Positions 1 to 11,293 of a stretch of DNA of 55,881 nucleotides are shown one piece after another. The DNA comes from Prorocentrum cordatum. Taxonomy: Eukaryota > Sar > Dinophyceae > Prorocentrales > Prorocentraceae. Numbering within the stretch: position 1 is the first letter of the stretch; each line of letters starts with the position of its first letter. Under the pieces are notes generated by a model. It was not told the DNA's origin, ran no database searches, and worked only from the letters and a program-made list of their open reading frames with translations. The translations under genes and the position numbers were made by a program. The stretch is taken from assembly GCA_963575745.1 (NCBI GenBank), contig CAUYUJ010020571.1:65001-120881 (forward strand). The letters run 5' to 3'.

Positions 1-165
1 GACGACGACGACGAGGGGGAGGGGGGAGGAGAGGGGCGGAGGGAGGGAAGGGGGGAGGCAGGAAGGGAAGGGGAGGGAAGGGGGGGGTGATGTAGGGAGG
101 GATGGAGAGTCAAGGCGGGGAGGGAGAGGATGGAGTCAAGGCAGGGAGGGAAAGGGTGGACGGGG
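1..165. repeat. G-rich purine tract
   Basis: Low-complexity GGGAGG/GGGAAG sequence opening with a short GAC run. No coding signal is seen. Confidence 0.8.
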
Positions 166-308
166 ACCCTATCCTCGATTACCTCGAGAGGCAAGGAAGC
201 GGGTCGGGGAGCCGAGGGCATTCCCAGGGACGTCGCGAAAAGGTCTTTTGAGAGAGCAACGGCCCATCAAGATGCTGTTGTGTAGTAGCGCTTTCTCATG
301 GTAAGCTA

Positions 309-495
309 TATTGAGAGGAATTGAGAATATTTGCGAGATTTTGAGAGGACTTGAGAGAAATTGAGAGAAATTGAGATATAATATCCCGGGGACGACCCAA
401 ATTGAGAGAAATTGAGACAGAAAGGTTCGCTTGGTGAGAAACTTTGAGACACATTGAGACAACTAGTGCCGTCTGGTTCAGGACAATTGAGACCG
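309..495. repeat. AATTGAGA interspersed short repeat
   Basis: The motif ATTGAGA, often AATTGAGA, recurs about ten times at irregular spacing. Reading frames across it are serine/leucine-rich by-products of the repeat. Function is unknown. Confidence 0.75.
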
Positions 496-599
496 CGTAG
501 CCTGACTTGGCGAAGGCAGCTGAGCGTGTTCGATGGCAAACCGCATCGGAGATCCTCGCGGGACCGCGGCCGCGCAGTGGCACCCGGACGCCATCCTCG

Positions 600-745
600 C
601 TTCTATTCCCTCCTCCTCTTCCCTCCTCCGCTGTCCACTCCTTCCTCCTCGCCCCCCATCCTTCCTCCCCCTCCCTCCTCCCCCCCGCTCTCCTCCTCCT
701 CCCTCCTCCTCGCTCCTCCTGCCTCCCCCCGCCCCCTGGGCAACG
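600..745. repeat. CCT-rich pyrimidine tract
   Basis: Nearly pure pyrimidine stretch made of CCTCCTC variants. The long proline/serine frames on the plus strand and glutamate/glycine frames on the minus strand come from this composition. Confidence 0.8.
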
Positions 746-769
746 ACGACAGCAGTAAGAGGCGATGCG

Positions 770-1500
770 CTTTGAACGCGAGGTGCAGCGATGACCCTGG
801 CCTGCCCAGGTAGGGGCTTGGCGGGGGCAACGGGGCGGGGAGGGGCGTGCGAGGGGCCTCGGACAGGGGGCCAAAGTACTCTCGTGAAAGGGCCCGCTAG
901 CATGCACCCGTCCCGCACCAGTCGCGAACACCAGAAACATGAAGATAGCGGGGGCGGTGTCTAAACGAGCAGCAGGGTCAAACCATGCGCCCCCGCGATG
1001 TTGTCCCATTACATCGTGTGCCATTCTAGCTACGAGGATTCAGACGCGGCCTTGCTCAGAGAACGCGTCGTCTAGAGTACGATGGGCCTTGACCTGGGAT
1101 CAAGAAATCCGGGGGCCCGGCGCGACGTGGCCCCGCGCCCTCCAGTAGTGGCTGAAGAAGGTGGCACCCTTCAAGGTTGAGGCGCGCTGCGCGACTCCGC
1201 GGAAATGAGCCATGCAACCCACTGCCAATTCTAAGGATCATTCGAGAGCGCGACCTTAATGGCGCATCACTTCGCGCGAGGACAAGGGCCATGCCAGACG
1301 ACCGCTCCTGAACGCTAGTGCGCGCGCAACCCAAACCTGTTCGCTTCGCCCGAGCACGAAGCCGGCCGTCACGAAGCCCGCCCAATCACCAAACTGCAAC
1401 ATGGGCACCGCGACGGTGAAACACTCGCGCGCAATGGGCACCCTCCGAGGAAACTAAAGATCATCTCGCGCCGGACGGCGCGCTCAACTTTCGCCCCCCC
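770..1500. other. No recognisable feature
   Basis: Mixed-composition sequence. Reading frames are short, none contains a motif I recognise, and no clear repeat is seen. Confidence 0.5.
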
Positions 1501-1905
1501 CGTCGACGCCACCCCCATGTGGATCTGCATGACAATAGTCGACGGCGCCGATCGACGATCGACGGCGACGACGATGGCCACGCCGACGGCGGCGACGCTG
1601 CCCGCGTGACAGCCCAAGAGGCACACAAGACAGCCTCATCGAGGCCCCAGAGGGCCCCAAGACGTCCAAGAGCGCCTCAAGAGGGCCCGAGATGGCTTGA
1701 AGATGGCCGAAGAGGGCACCAAGAGGGCCTTCAAGAGGAAAAACTTTACCCATTCCTCGTGTAAAACGTACAATTTCAGCATACTCGCTTGCTTCGTCCT
1801 CAGCCCCGAGGAGCCCCAAGACAGCCCAAGACGGCCCCAAAGGCCCCAAAGCCGGCCCAGGAGGCCCCCAAAACGGCCTCAAGGAGGCCCAAGAGGGCCT
1901 CGTTC

Positions 1906-1945
1906 GAAATCATGTTCCCAGAATTTTCTCCGGGAGCATGATTTC
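1906..1945. repeat. Hairpin of the macro-repeat, copy 1
   Basis: GAAATCATGTTCCC and GGGAGCATGATTTC form a 14-bp stem with one G-T type mismatch around a 12-nt loop. Confidence 0.8.
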
Positions 1946-2726
1946 CGGGCTCCCAGGACGCCCAAGAGGGCCCGAGGACGGCCCCAAAATGGCTTAAAAT
2001 GACATTCAAAAATTCCCAGAGGGCCACAGTTCGCTGATTTTCGCGAAATGTTGTTAGATTTCTTCCACGCGGAGGAGACGGAGAGGGCGAAGGACGAGGA
2101 GGAGGAGGAGGAGGAGGGGGAGGAGGAGGGGGGGGAGGAGGAGGAGGAATACGAGAAGGACGAGGCGGGGAGGAGGAGTGCAGGGGGGAGAGAGGAGGAG
2201 GAGGCTCGAGGGCGATCGACGATCGGAGACGACGACCAGCGACGGTGATTCACGACGACGGCGACGACGACGACGACTACGACGACGACCGATGACGATC
2301 GACGACGATGACAATAGTCGACGCCGCTGATCGATGATCGACGGCGACGACGACGGCCACGCCGACGGCGGCGACGCTGTCCGACAGCCTCAGCGAGGCC
2401 CAAGAGGGCCTCAAAACGTCCAAGAGCGCCTCAAGAGGGCCCGAGATGGTTTGAAGTTGGCCGAAGAGGGCCTTCAAGAGGCAGAAATCGGCCCGCTCCC
2501 GTTGTACAACGTACGTTTTCAGCATACTTGCTTGCTTGGTCCTCGCAGTGCCCCAGACGCCCCCGAGCCCCACAAGACAGCCCAAGAGAGACCCAAGAGG
2601 GCCCAAGACGGCCCAAAAGGGTCGTCCTGTGAGGCTCACGGAACCCCCAAGACGGCCCAAGAGGCCCCAAAGTTGGCCCAGGAGGCTCCCAACACGGCCT
2701 CAGGGAGTCCCAAGAGGGCCTCGTTC

Positions 2727-2766
2727 GAAATCATATTCCCAGAAGCCTCTCCGGGAACATGATTTC
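2727..2766. repeat. Hairpin of the macro-repeat, copy 2
   Basis: GAAATCATATTCCC pairs with GGGAACATGATTTC with one mismatch, at the same place in the unit as copy 1. Confidence 0.8.
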
Positions 2767-3224
2767 CTGGTTCTCAGGACGCCCAAGAGGGCCCTAAGAC
2801 GGCCCCAAAAAGCCTTCAATGGACGTTCAAAAAGGCCCGGAGGGCCATAGTTCGTTGATTTGCGCGAGATGTTGTTGGATTTCTTCCGCGCGGAGGAGAC
2901 GGCGAGGGCGAAGGAGGAGGAGGAGGAGGAGAAGGAAGAGGAGAAGGAGGAGGAGGCGGGGAGGAGGAGTGGAGGGGCGGAGGGGGGGAGAGAGGAGGAG
3001 GCTCGAGGGCGATCGACGATCGGAGACGACGACCGGCGACGGTTATTGACGACGACGACGACGACGACGGTCGACGACCGACGACGACGACGATAGAAGA
3101 CGATGACAACAGTCGACGTCGCCGATCGACGAACGACGGCGACGAGGACGACGGCCACGCCGACGGCGGCGACGCTGTCCGCGTGCGCAAAGCCACCCTG
3201 GAACCAGTCTTTTCGGCATCGTTC

Positions 3225-3264
3225 GAAACCCTGTCCCCGGAAGCGTCTCCGGGAACATGATTTC
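3225..3264. repeat. Hairpin of the macro-repeat, copy 3, degraded
   Basis: The right arm GGGAACATGATTTC is intact. The left arm has drifted to GAAACCCTGTCCC, so pairing is partial. Confidence 0.65.
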
Positions 3265-3684
3265 AGGAGGAGGAGGAGGAAGATGAAGAGGAGGCAGATT
3301 AGGAGGAGGAGGAGGAAGAGGAGGAGGAGAGGAGGATGAGTGGGCGGGAGGGCTCGGGGCCGATCGACGATCGGCGACGGTGATCGGCGACGGTGATTGA
3401 CGATGACGACGACGGTCGTCGACGGCGACGACGACCGACGACGACGACGACGACGATGGACGACGATGACAACAGTTGACGCCGCCGATCGGCGAACGGC
3501 GACGACGATGACGTCTTCACAGTGCCACCCCGAGGAGCCCCAAGACGGCCCAAGAGGGACCCGAGATGGCCCATGATAACTACAAGCCAGCCCAAGAGAG
3601 CCCCAAAAGGCACCCAACAGAGCCACAACGGGGGCAAGCAGAGCTGCCTATAGAGATTCTCGGGAGGCCTCTTCCGCAGCGTCC

Positions 3685-3724
3685 GAAATCATGTTCCCCG
3701 GAACCCCTATAGGAACATGATTTC
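3685..3724. repeat. Hairpin of the macro-repeat, copy 4
   Basis: GAAATCATGTTCC pairs with GGAACATGATTTC perfectly around a short loop. Confidence 0.8.
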
Positions 3725-3849
3725 GGGGTTCCCAGGACGCCCAAGGGGGCCCTAAGACGGCCCCGACAAGTCCCAAAAGGACGCTCGAGAAAACCCGCAG
3801 GGACACAGTTCGTTGATATCCGCGACATGTGGTTGGATTTCTTGCACGC

Positions 3850-4960
3850 AGAGGCGGTGGAGGAGGAGGAGGAACAGGAAAGGAGGAAGAGGAGATGGGC
3901 GAGGAGGAGGGGGAGGAGGAAGAGGAGGACGAGGGGGGGGAAGGGGGGGGGAGAGGGAGGGGGGACGGGGAGGGGAAAAAAAGGTGCCCAGAAGAATTAC
4001 CTTGATGATTGATATGGATGATCATGCTGGTGATGATGGATGATGATGATGGATGATGATGCTGATGATGATGATGATGATGATGATGATGCGGGGAGGA
4101 GGGGGGAGGGGGTGGGGGAGGGGAGCAGGAGGAGAGAGGAGGGGGGGCGGAGGAGGAGGCAGGGGGAGGCGGAGGACGAGGAGGGGGGGGGGAGGAGGAG
4201 GGGAAGCGGGAGGAAGGCGGAGGAGGAGGAGGGAAGGCCCCGAGGAGAGGAGGAGGGGAGGAGGAGCGGAGGAGGAAGAGGGGGAGGGGGCGGGGGGAGG
4301 GGAGGGGCAGGAGGATGGGAGGAGGATGTGGAGGAAGAGGAGAAAAGGAGGAGGAAGAGGAAGAGGGAGGCCTCCCCCGAGTGTTCCCTTTTATCCGATG
4401 TGGCCCAATGCTTGCGCGGCGTCGCAGTGCCGTTTGGCGAGCCATGTAGTCTGAACAGGAGGAGGAGAATGAGCAGGAGAAGGAGGAGTGAGAGGAGGAG
4501 GAGGGGAGAGAGGAGGAGGAGGACGAGGAGGCAGAGGAGGAGGAGGAGGAGGAGGAAGAGGAGGAGGAGGAAGGGAGGAGGGAGAGAGGAGGAGGAGGAA
4601 CAGATGAAGATGATGATGGTGATGGTGATGGTGATGATGATGATGTTGTTCTGTGTGAGATGATTTGAGGAGGAGGAGGAGGAGGAGGAGGGAGGGGGAC
4701 GAGGAGGAGGAGGAGGTTTGGAGGAGGAGGAGGAGGAGGAGGAGGAGGAGGAGGGAAAGTAGGAGGAGAAGGAGGAGGAGGCGGAGGAGGAGGAAGAGGA
4801 GGAGGATGAGGAGGAGGGAAAGGAGGAGGAAGGGAGGAAGGGGGCGGAGGAGGAGGAAGGGGGAAAAGGAGGGGACGATGGGGGGAGGAGGAAGAGTAGG
4901 AGGAGAGGAGGAAGAGCAGGGGGAAAGAGGAGGACGAGGAAGAGGTGTCGTTTTCGGCCG
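3850..4960. repeat. Compound GAG/GAT microsatellite
   Basis: About 1.1 kb of GAG-type trinucleotide repeat with G-rich interruptions and GAT runs near 4040-4095 and 4605-4650. A non-repeat island lies near 4375-4455. Poly-Glu/Arg and poly-Pro/Ser frames here are not taken as genes. Confidence 0.85.
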
Positions 4961-5090
4961 CCTCGGGCCGCCTGGGGGTGAGGAGCGCCCAAAAGCTCTT
5001 CGAACCGCGACCACGAAACTCGACGAATAACCGAAGTGCATTCAGCCTTCAACCTCCTCGTCCGTTGTTTGGCCGTTGCCCCGGACGAAG

Positions 5091-5121
5091 CTAGAACCTA
5101 AGCGCGCGCGTAGCGCGCGCG
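5091..5121. repeat. GC hairpin element, half copy
   Basis: CTAGAACCTAAG is followed by the self-complementary arms GCGCGCGCG and CGCGCGCG, then a T run. The outer right arm GGTTCTAG present in the other three copies is missing, so this copy looks truncated. Confidence 0.75.
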
Positions 5122-5162
5122 TTTTTTGTCTTTTTTTTTTTTTGTTGTTTTTTTTCTTTTCT

Positions 5163-6097
5163 ACCTAACAGCGAGAATGATTAGGGTCTTTATAGTGGTT
5201 CTCAAAAGAGAGCAGAAGATTGACTCCAAGGGGGGGAGGTCGGTGCGGCAGGGTGCCACAGAAGTCGTTTTAAGCAAACAGTCAGCCCATTCATGCCTTC
5301 TTCGAACCCCAGAACTCCACCCAGGCCATATTTTGGATGCCCGGAGCCAACTGTAGGCACTTCGTGCCTCTTCGACTTCCAGAATCTCCATTCCCGGGCC
5401 AACATTTTGGATGGCCCGGAGCCAACTGTAGGCCACTTCGTGCTCTTCGAGTTCACAGAACTCCATTCCCGGGCCACATTTTGGATGCCCGGAGCCAACT
5501 GTAGGCCACTTCGTGCTCTTCTACTTCCCAGAACTCCATTCCTGGGCATGATTTTGAATGCCCGGAGCCAACTGTAGGCCACTTCGTGTTCTTCGAGTTC
5601 CCAGAACTCCATTCCCGGGCCACATTTTGAATGCTGAGGCAGGCTGATGCTGAGGCTGAGGCAGGCTGAGGCTCAGGCAGGCTGAGGCTGAGGCCGAGGC
5701 TGAAGGCAGACTGAGGCTGAGGCTGAAGCAGGCTGAGGCTGAGGCTGAGGCAGGCTGAGGCTGAGGCTGAGGCAGGCTGATGCTGAGGCAGGCTGAGGCT
5801 GAGGCTGAGGCTGATGCAGGCTGAGGCTGAGGCAGGCTGAGGCTGAGGGCGAGGCTGAAGGCAGACTGAGGCTGAGGCTGAAGCAGGCTGAGGCTGAGCC
5901 TGAGGCAGGCTGAGGCTGAGGCAGGCTGAGGCTGAGGCAGGCTGAGGCTGAGGCTGTGACTGCGACTGCCGTTGCCGCTGCGACTGTCATCGCGAATGCG
6001 ACTACGACTGCGAGAACAGCAGAATTCTACAACTGGATTTTCATTTGAATATGAAGGGGAATGCTTCCAGATATGCTTCTACATATCGCTGTTAGGT
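5163..6097. repeat. Composite module A (inverted terminal motifs)
   Basis: Bounded by ACCTAACAGC on the left and its complement GCTGTTAGGT on the right. Inside are a conserved head, about four copies of a roughly 72-bp minisatellite (GGCCACTTCGTGCTCTTCGA), a CTGAGG array and a conserved AT-richer tail. The right end is followed by TGCTTTGCCGGGATA, which recurs in the other copies. Related modules lie at 9121, 11294, 36674 and 37624. Confidence 0.75.
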
Positions 6098-6121
6098 TGC
6101 TTTGCCGGGATATTTTTTTTT

Positions 6122-7541
6122 ACCTAACAGCGTAGACTGATAGGTTTCTAGTGGTCTCAAAAGAGCTCACAGATCACTCCACAGGGGGGTCTGGGCGGGT
6201 GCCGGACAGGGTGCCGCAGAAGTCGTTTTAAGCCAACAGTCACACACTTCGTGCTCTTCGACCTCCCAGAACTCCATTCCCGGGCCACATTCTGAATGCC
6301 CGGAGCCAAATGTAGGCCACTTCGTGCTCTTCGAGTTCCCAGAACTCCATTCCCGGGCCACATTTTGGATGCCCGGAGCCAGCTGTAGGCCACTTCATGG
6401 TCTTCGAGTTCCCAGAACTCATTCCCGGGCCACATTTTGAATGCCCGGAGCCAACTGTAGGCCACTTCGTGGTCTTCGAGTCCCCAGAACTCCATTCCCG
6501 GGCCACATTGTGAATGCCCGGAGCCAACTGTAGGCCACTTCGTGCTCTTCGAGTTCCCAGAACTCCATTCCCGGGCCACATTTTGAATGCCCGTAGCCAA
6601 CTGTAGGCAACTTTGTGCTCTTCGACTTCCCAGAACTCCCATTCCTGGGCCACATTTTCAGCAGGGGCAAGAGCACGACGAGGAGGAGGACGAGCAAGAA
6701 CAGGAGGACGAGGACGAGCAGGAGCAGGACGAGGAGCAGGAGGAGCAGGAGAAGAAGGACGAGCAGGAGGAGGAGGAGGACGAGCAGGAGGAGGAGGACG
6801 ACAAGGAGGAGGAGGACGACCAGGAAGAGGAGGAGGAGGAGGAGGAGGGGAGGGGGAGGACTACCAGGAGGAGGAGGAGGAGGAGGAGGAGGAGGAAGAG
6901 GAGGAGGAGGACGAGGAGGAGGAGGAGGACGAGGAGGAGGAGGGGGGGGGAGAGCACCAGGAGGAGGAGAACGAGGACCACCAGGAGGAGGAGGAGGAGG
7001 AGGAGGAGGAGGAGGAGGAGGAGGAGGAGGAGGAGGAGGAGAGAACACCAGGAGGAGGAGGACGAGCAAGACGAGGAGGACGATGAACGAGGACGACAGG
7101 AAGCGGAGGAGGAGGAGAGGAGGAGGAGGGGGAGGAGGAGGAATACCAGGAGGAGGAGGAGGAGGAGGAGGAGGAGGAGGAGGAGGAAGAGGAGGAGGAG
7201 ACGAGAGGAGGAGGAGGACGACGAGGAGGAGGGCCGGGGGGCGAGGAGCACCAGGAGGAAGAGAGAACGAGGACCACCAGGAGGAGGCGGAGGAGGAGGA
7301 GGAGGAGGAGGAGGAGGAGGAGGAGGAGGAGGAGGAGGAGAGCACCAGGAGGAGGAGGACGAGCAAGACGAGGAGGACGAGAACGAGGACGAGCAGGAGG
7401 AAGAGGAGGAGGAGGAGGAGGAGGAGGAGCAGGAGAAAGAGGAGGAGGAGGAGGAGGAGGAGCAGGAGAAAGAGGACGAGCAGGAGGAGCACGAGGACGA
7501 GCAGGAGGACCCAGAGATGCTCCTACACATGGTTGTTAGGT
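6122..7541. repeat. Composite module B (GAG-type interior)
   Basis: The left end is ACCTAACAGC; the right end GTTGTTAGGT has one mismatch. It has the same head and 72-bp minisatellite as module A, but the interior is an 840-bp GAG/GAC microsatellite (about 6660-7515) instead of the CTGAGG array. Confidence 0.75.
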
Positions 7542-7568
7542 TGCTTTGCCGGGATATTTTTTTTTGAT

Positions 7569-9095
7569 ACCTAACAGCTTGTTCTGATAGGTTTCTAGTG
7601 GGGTCAAAAGAGAGCAGCAGATGACTCCACAGGGGGGTCTGGGCGGGTGCCGGACAGGGTGCCGCAGAAGTCGTTTTAAGCCAACAGTCACACATTTCGT
7701 GCTCTTCGACCTCCCAGAACTCCATTCCCGGGCCACATTCTGAATGCCCGGAGCCAACTGTAGGCCACTTCGTGCTCTTCGACTTCCCAGAACTCCATTC
7801 CCGGGCCACATTTTGAATGCCCGGAGCCAACTGTAGGCCACTTCGTGCTCTTCGACTTCCCAGAACTCCATTCCCGGGCAACATTTTGAATGCCCGGAGC
7901 CAACTGTAGGCCACTTCGTGCTCTTCGAGTTCCCAGAACTCCATTCCCGGGCCACATTTTGAATGCCCGGAGCCAATTGTAGGCCACTTCGTGCTCTTCG
8001 AGTTCCCAGAACTCCATTCCCGGGCCACATTTTGATTGCCCGTAGCCAACTGTAGGCAACTTCGTGCTCTTCGACTTCCCAGAACTCCCATTCCTGGGCC
8101 ACATTTTCAGCAGGGGCAAGAGCACGACGAGGAGGAGGACGAGCAAGACCAGGAGGACGAGGACGAGCAGGAGCAGGACGAGGAGCAGGAGGATCAGGAG
8201 AAGAAGGACGAGCAGGAGGAGGAGGAGGACGGAAAAAACGGGAAGGGCAGGGGAAGGGGGGGGGGAAGGCGAGGACCGAACAGGAGGAGGAGGACGACCA
8301 GGAAGAGAGGAGGCGGAGGAGGAGGAGGGAGGGGGAGGACTACAGGAGGAGGAGGATGAGGAGGATGGGCAGGAGGAGGAGAGGAGGAGGAAGAGGAGGA
8401 GGAGGAAGCAGGCGGATGAAGAGAGGAGGAGGAGGAGGAGGACGAGGACGAGGAGGAGGAGGAGGAGGAGGGGGGGGAGAGTACCAGGAGGAGGAGAACG
8501 AGGACCACCAGGAGGAGGAGGAGGAGGAGGAGGAGGAGGAGGAGGAGGAGGAGGAGAGAACACCAGGAGGAGGAGGACGAGCAAGACGAGGAGGACGAGA
8601 ACGAGGGCGACCAGGAAGAGGAGGAGGAGGAGGAGGAGGGGAGGGGGAGGACTACCAGGAGGAGGAGGAGGAGGAGGAGGAGGAGGAGGAGGAGGAGGAG
8701 GAGGAAGAGGAGGAGGAGGACGAGGAGGAGGAGGAGGAGGAGGACGAGGAGGAGGAGGGGGGGGGAGAGCACCAGGTGGAGGAGAACGAGGACCACCAGG
8801 AGGAGGAGGAGGAGGAGGAGGAGGAGGAGGAGGAGGAGAGAGCACCAGGAGGAGGAGGACGAGCAAGACGAGTAGGACGAGAACGAGGACGAGCAGGAGG
8901 AAGAGGAGGAGGAGGAGGAGGAGGAGGAGGAGCAGGAGAAAAATGAGGAGGAGGAGGAGGAGGAGGAGGAGCAGGAGAAAGAGGACGAGCAGGAGGAGCA
9001 CGAGGACGAGCAGGAGGAGGAGGAGGAGGAGGAGGACGAGCAGGAGGGGAGGGCGGCCGGCTGCCCCGGCCAGGTCCTACACATGGCTGTTAGGT
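7569..9095. repeat. Composite module C (GAG-type interior)
   Basis: Ends are ACCTAACAGC and GCTGTTAGGT. It is closely similar to module B, including the junction from the 72-bp minisatellite to the GAG microsatellite (about 8108-9050), so B and C probably share a recent duplication. Confidence 0.75.
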
Positions 9096-9120
9096 TGCTT
9101 TGCCGGGATAATTTTTTGTT

Positions 9121-10060
9121 ACCTAACAGCTTGTTCTGATAGGTTTCTAATGGTCTCAAAAGGGAGCAGCAGATGACTCCACAGGGGGGTCTGGGCGGGT
9201 GCCGGACAGGGTGCCGCAGAAGTCGTTTTAAGCCAACAGTCACACACTTCGTGCTCTTCGACCTCCCAGAATTCCATTCCCAGGCCACATTTTGGATGCC
9301 CGGAGCCAACTGTAGGCCACTTCGTGCTCTTCGACTTCCCAGAACTCCATTCCCGGGCCACATTTTGGATGCCCGGAGCCAACTGTAGGCCACTTCGTGC
9401 TCTTCGATTTCCCAGAACTTCATTCCCGGGCCACATTTTGGATGCCCGGAGCCAACTGTAGGCCACTTCGTGCTCTTCAAGTTCCCAGAACTCCATTCCT
9501 GGGCATGATTTTGAATGCCCGGAGCCAACTGTAGGCCACTTCGTGTTTTTCTAGTTCCCAGAACTCCACTCCTGGGCCACATTTTGAATGCTGAGGCAGG
9601 CTGATGCTGCGGCCGAGGCAGGCTGAGGCTGAGGCAGGCTGACGCTGAGGCCGAGGCTGAAGGCAGACTGAGGCTGAGGCTGAAGCAGACTGAGGCTGAG
9701 GCTGAGGCAGGCTGAGGCTGAGGCTGAAGCAGGCTGATGCTGAGGCAGGCTGGGGCTGAGGCTGAGGCTGATGCAGGCTGAGGCTGAGGCAGGCTGAGGC
9801 TGAGGCCGAGGCTGAAGGCAGACTGAGGCTGAGGCTGAAGCAGGCTGAGGCTGAGGCTGAGGCAGGCTGAGGCTGAGGCAGGATGAGGCTGAGGCTGAGG
9901 CAGGCTGAGGCTGAGGCTGTGACTGCGACTGCCGTTGCCACTGCGACTGTCATCGCGAATGCGACTACGACTGCGAGAACAGCAGAATTCTACAACTGGA
10001 TTTTCATCTGAATCTTAAGGGGAATGCTTTCAGATATGCTTCTACACATCGCTGTTAGGT
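9121..10060. repeat. Composite module D (CTGAGG-type interior)
   Basis: Ends are ACCTAACAGC and GCTGTTAGGT. It contains the 72-bp minisatellite (9240-9590), the CTGAGG array (about 9590-9920) and the conserved tail. It is close to module A. Confidence 0.75.
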
Positions 10061-10160
10061 TGCTTTGCCGGGATATTTTTTTTCAGTGTTTTTTGGTGTT
10101 TTTTCGAGTTCCAGCCTCGTCGGTTTCCCGGCGCTCCAAGACGGCCCAAGAGGCCCCGAC

Positions 10161-10781
10161 ACACAACGGCGCACCGGGTCCAGGCGCCCGGGGCCGGCGC
10201 CGCTACCGCAAATGGGCTCTGGGGCCCTCGGGGAGCCCCGGGGCTTCACAGAAAGCCGCCAGAAGGCGCCAAGGAGGCCCCAAGAGGCTCCAGAACAGAC
10301 CCGGGGCGCCCGAAGGTCGCTCCCAGACGCCCAACATGGCCTCCAAGGCGGCTTCAGAAGCCCTTGCAAGACACCCCCAAGCGACCCCCAATAGGGCCCC
10401 AAACAGAGCCCCAAGGGGCCAAAATAGACCCATTCCTTTTTGTAAAATGTATATTTTTAACATATTGCTTGTTTTCGCATTCGGTCCGTGCTTGACGACT
10501 TCAGAAGCTCCCGAGACCGCCCCAATACATCCCAGGACGCGCCCCAGAGGGCCCCAATACAGCCCCAGAAAGCTCCAGGACGGCCCACGAAGGGCCCAAG
10601 ACGGCCCAAGAGAGTCCCCAAGACGGGCCCGAGAGGGCCCCAGAGGAGGAAAGCCACCATCGAATTCCAAGCTTTCGACCCCAAGTGGCTCCAGGAGGCG
10701 CCGAGAAGCCCCCAAGAAACGCCCCGAAAGCTCCCAAAAGCACCCCAAGACGCTCCAAAAGGCACCCCAAGAGAGCTCCAA
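10161..10781 (+). repeat. 621-bp duplicated block, copy 1
   Basis: Matches 12510-13130 with, by eye, one base difference near 10721. It is CCCAAGACGG-type short repeat around an AT-rich segment with TTTGTAAAATGTATATTTTT. It runs directly into the assembly gap. Predicted frames through it are repeat by-products. Confidence 0.9.
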
Positions 10782-10881
10782 NNNNNNNNNNNNNNNNNNN
10801 NNNNNNNNNNNNNNNNNNNNNNNNNNNNNNNNNNNNNNNNNNNNNNNNNNNNNNNNNNNNNNNNNNNNNNNNNNNNNNNNN
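10782..10881. other. Assembly gap, 100 N
   Basis: Exactly 100 N, the usual placeholder for a gap of unknown size. It separates the 621-bp block from a GAG microsatellite belonging to a module whose left end is missing. Confidence 0.99.
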
Positions 10882-11274
10882 GGAGGAGGAGGAGGAGGAT
10901 GAAGAGGAGGAGGAGGAGGAGGAGGAGGAGGACGAGGACGAGGAGGAGGAGGAGGAGGGGGGGGGAGAGCACCAGGAGAAGGAGAACGAGGACCACCAGG
11001 AGGAGGAGGAGGAGGAGGAGGAGGAGGAGGAGGAGGAGAGAGCACCAGGAGGAGGAGGACGAGCAAGACGAGGAGGACGAGAACGAGGACGAGCAGGAGG
11101 AAGAGGAGGAGGAGGAGGAGGAAGAGGAGCAGGAGAAAGAGGAGGAGGAGGAGGAGCAGGAGAAAGAGGACGAGCAGGAGGAGCACGAGGACGAGCAGGA
11201 GGAGGAGGAGGAGGACGAGCAGGAGGGGAGGGCGGCCGGCTGCCCCGGCCGGCTCCTACACATGGCTGTTAGGT
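10882..11274. repeat. Composite module E, left end lost in the gap
   Basis: GAG/GAC microsatellite followed by the tail and right end GCTGTTAGGT shared with modules B and C. Its head and left terminal motif are not present because of the gap. Confidence 0.75.
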
Positions 11275-11293
11275 TGCTTTGCCGGGATAATTT

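Larger units (their letters stand above)
1535..3840 (+). repeat. Tandem macro-repeat, about four units
   Basis: Units start with GACAATAGTCGACG or a close variant near 1535, 2308, 3103 and 3466. A full unit of 770-800 bp runs through a GACGACGG block, CCCAAGAGGGCC-type short repeats, an AT-richer segment ending CAGCATAC, a hairpin, an ATGTTGTTGGATTTCTTCC box and a GAG microsatellite. The third unit is shortened. Reading frames on both strands are by-products of the repeats. Confidence 0.8.

Noticed and set aside
5200-5640. CRISPR-like array from the 72-bp minisatellite
   Set aside because: The units are contiguous with no unique spacers, and the genome is eukaryotic.
6419-9582. Very long open frames (300-480 codons) on both strands
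   Set aside because: They are homopolymeric (Glu, Arg, Gly, Pro, Leu or Ser) translations of GAG/GAC microsatellites and remain open in several frames, so openness has no coding meaning.
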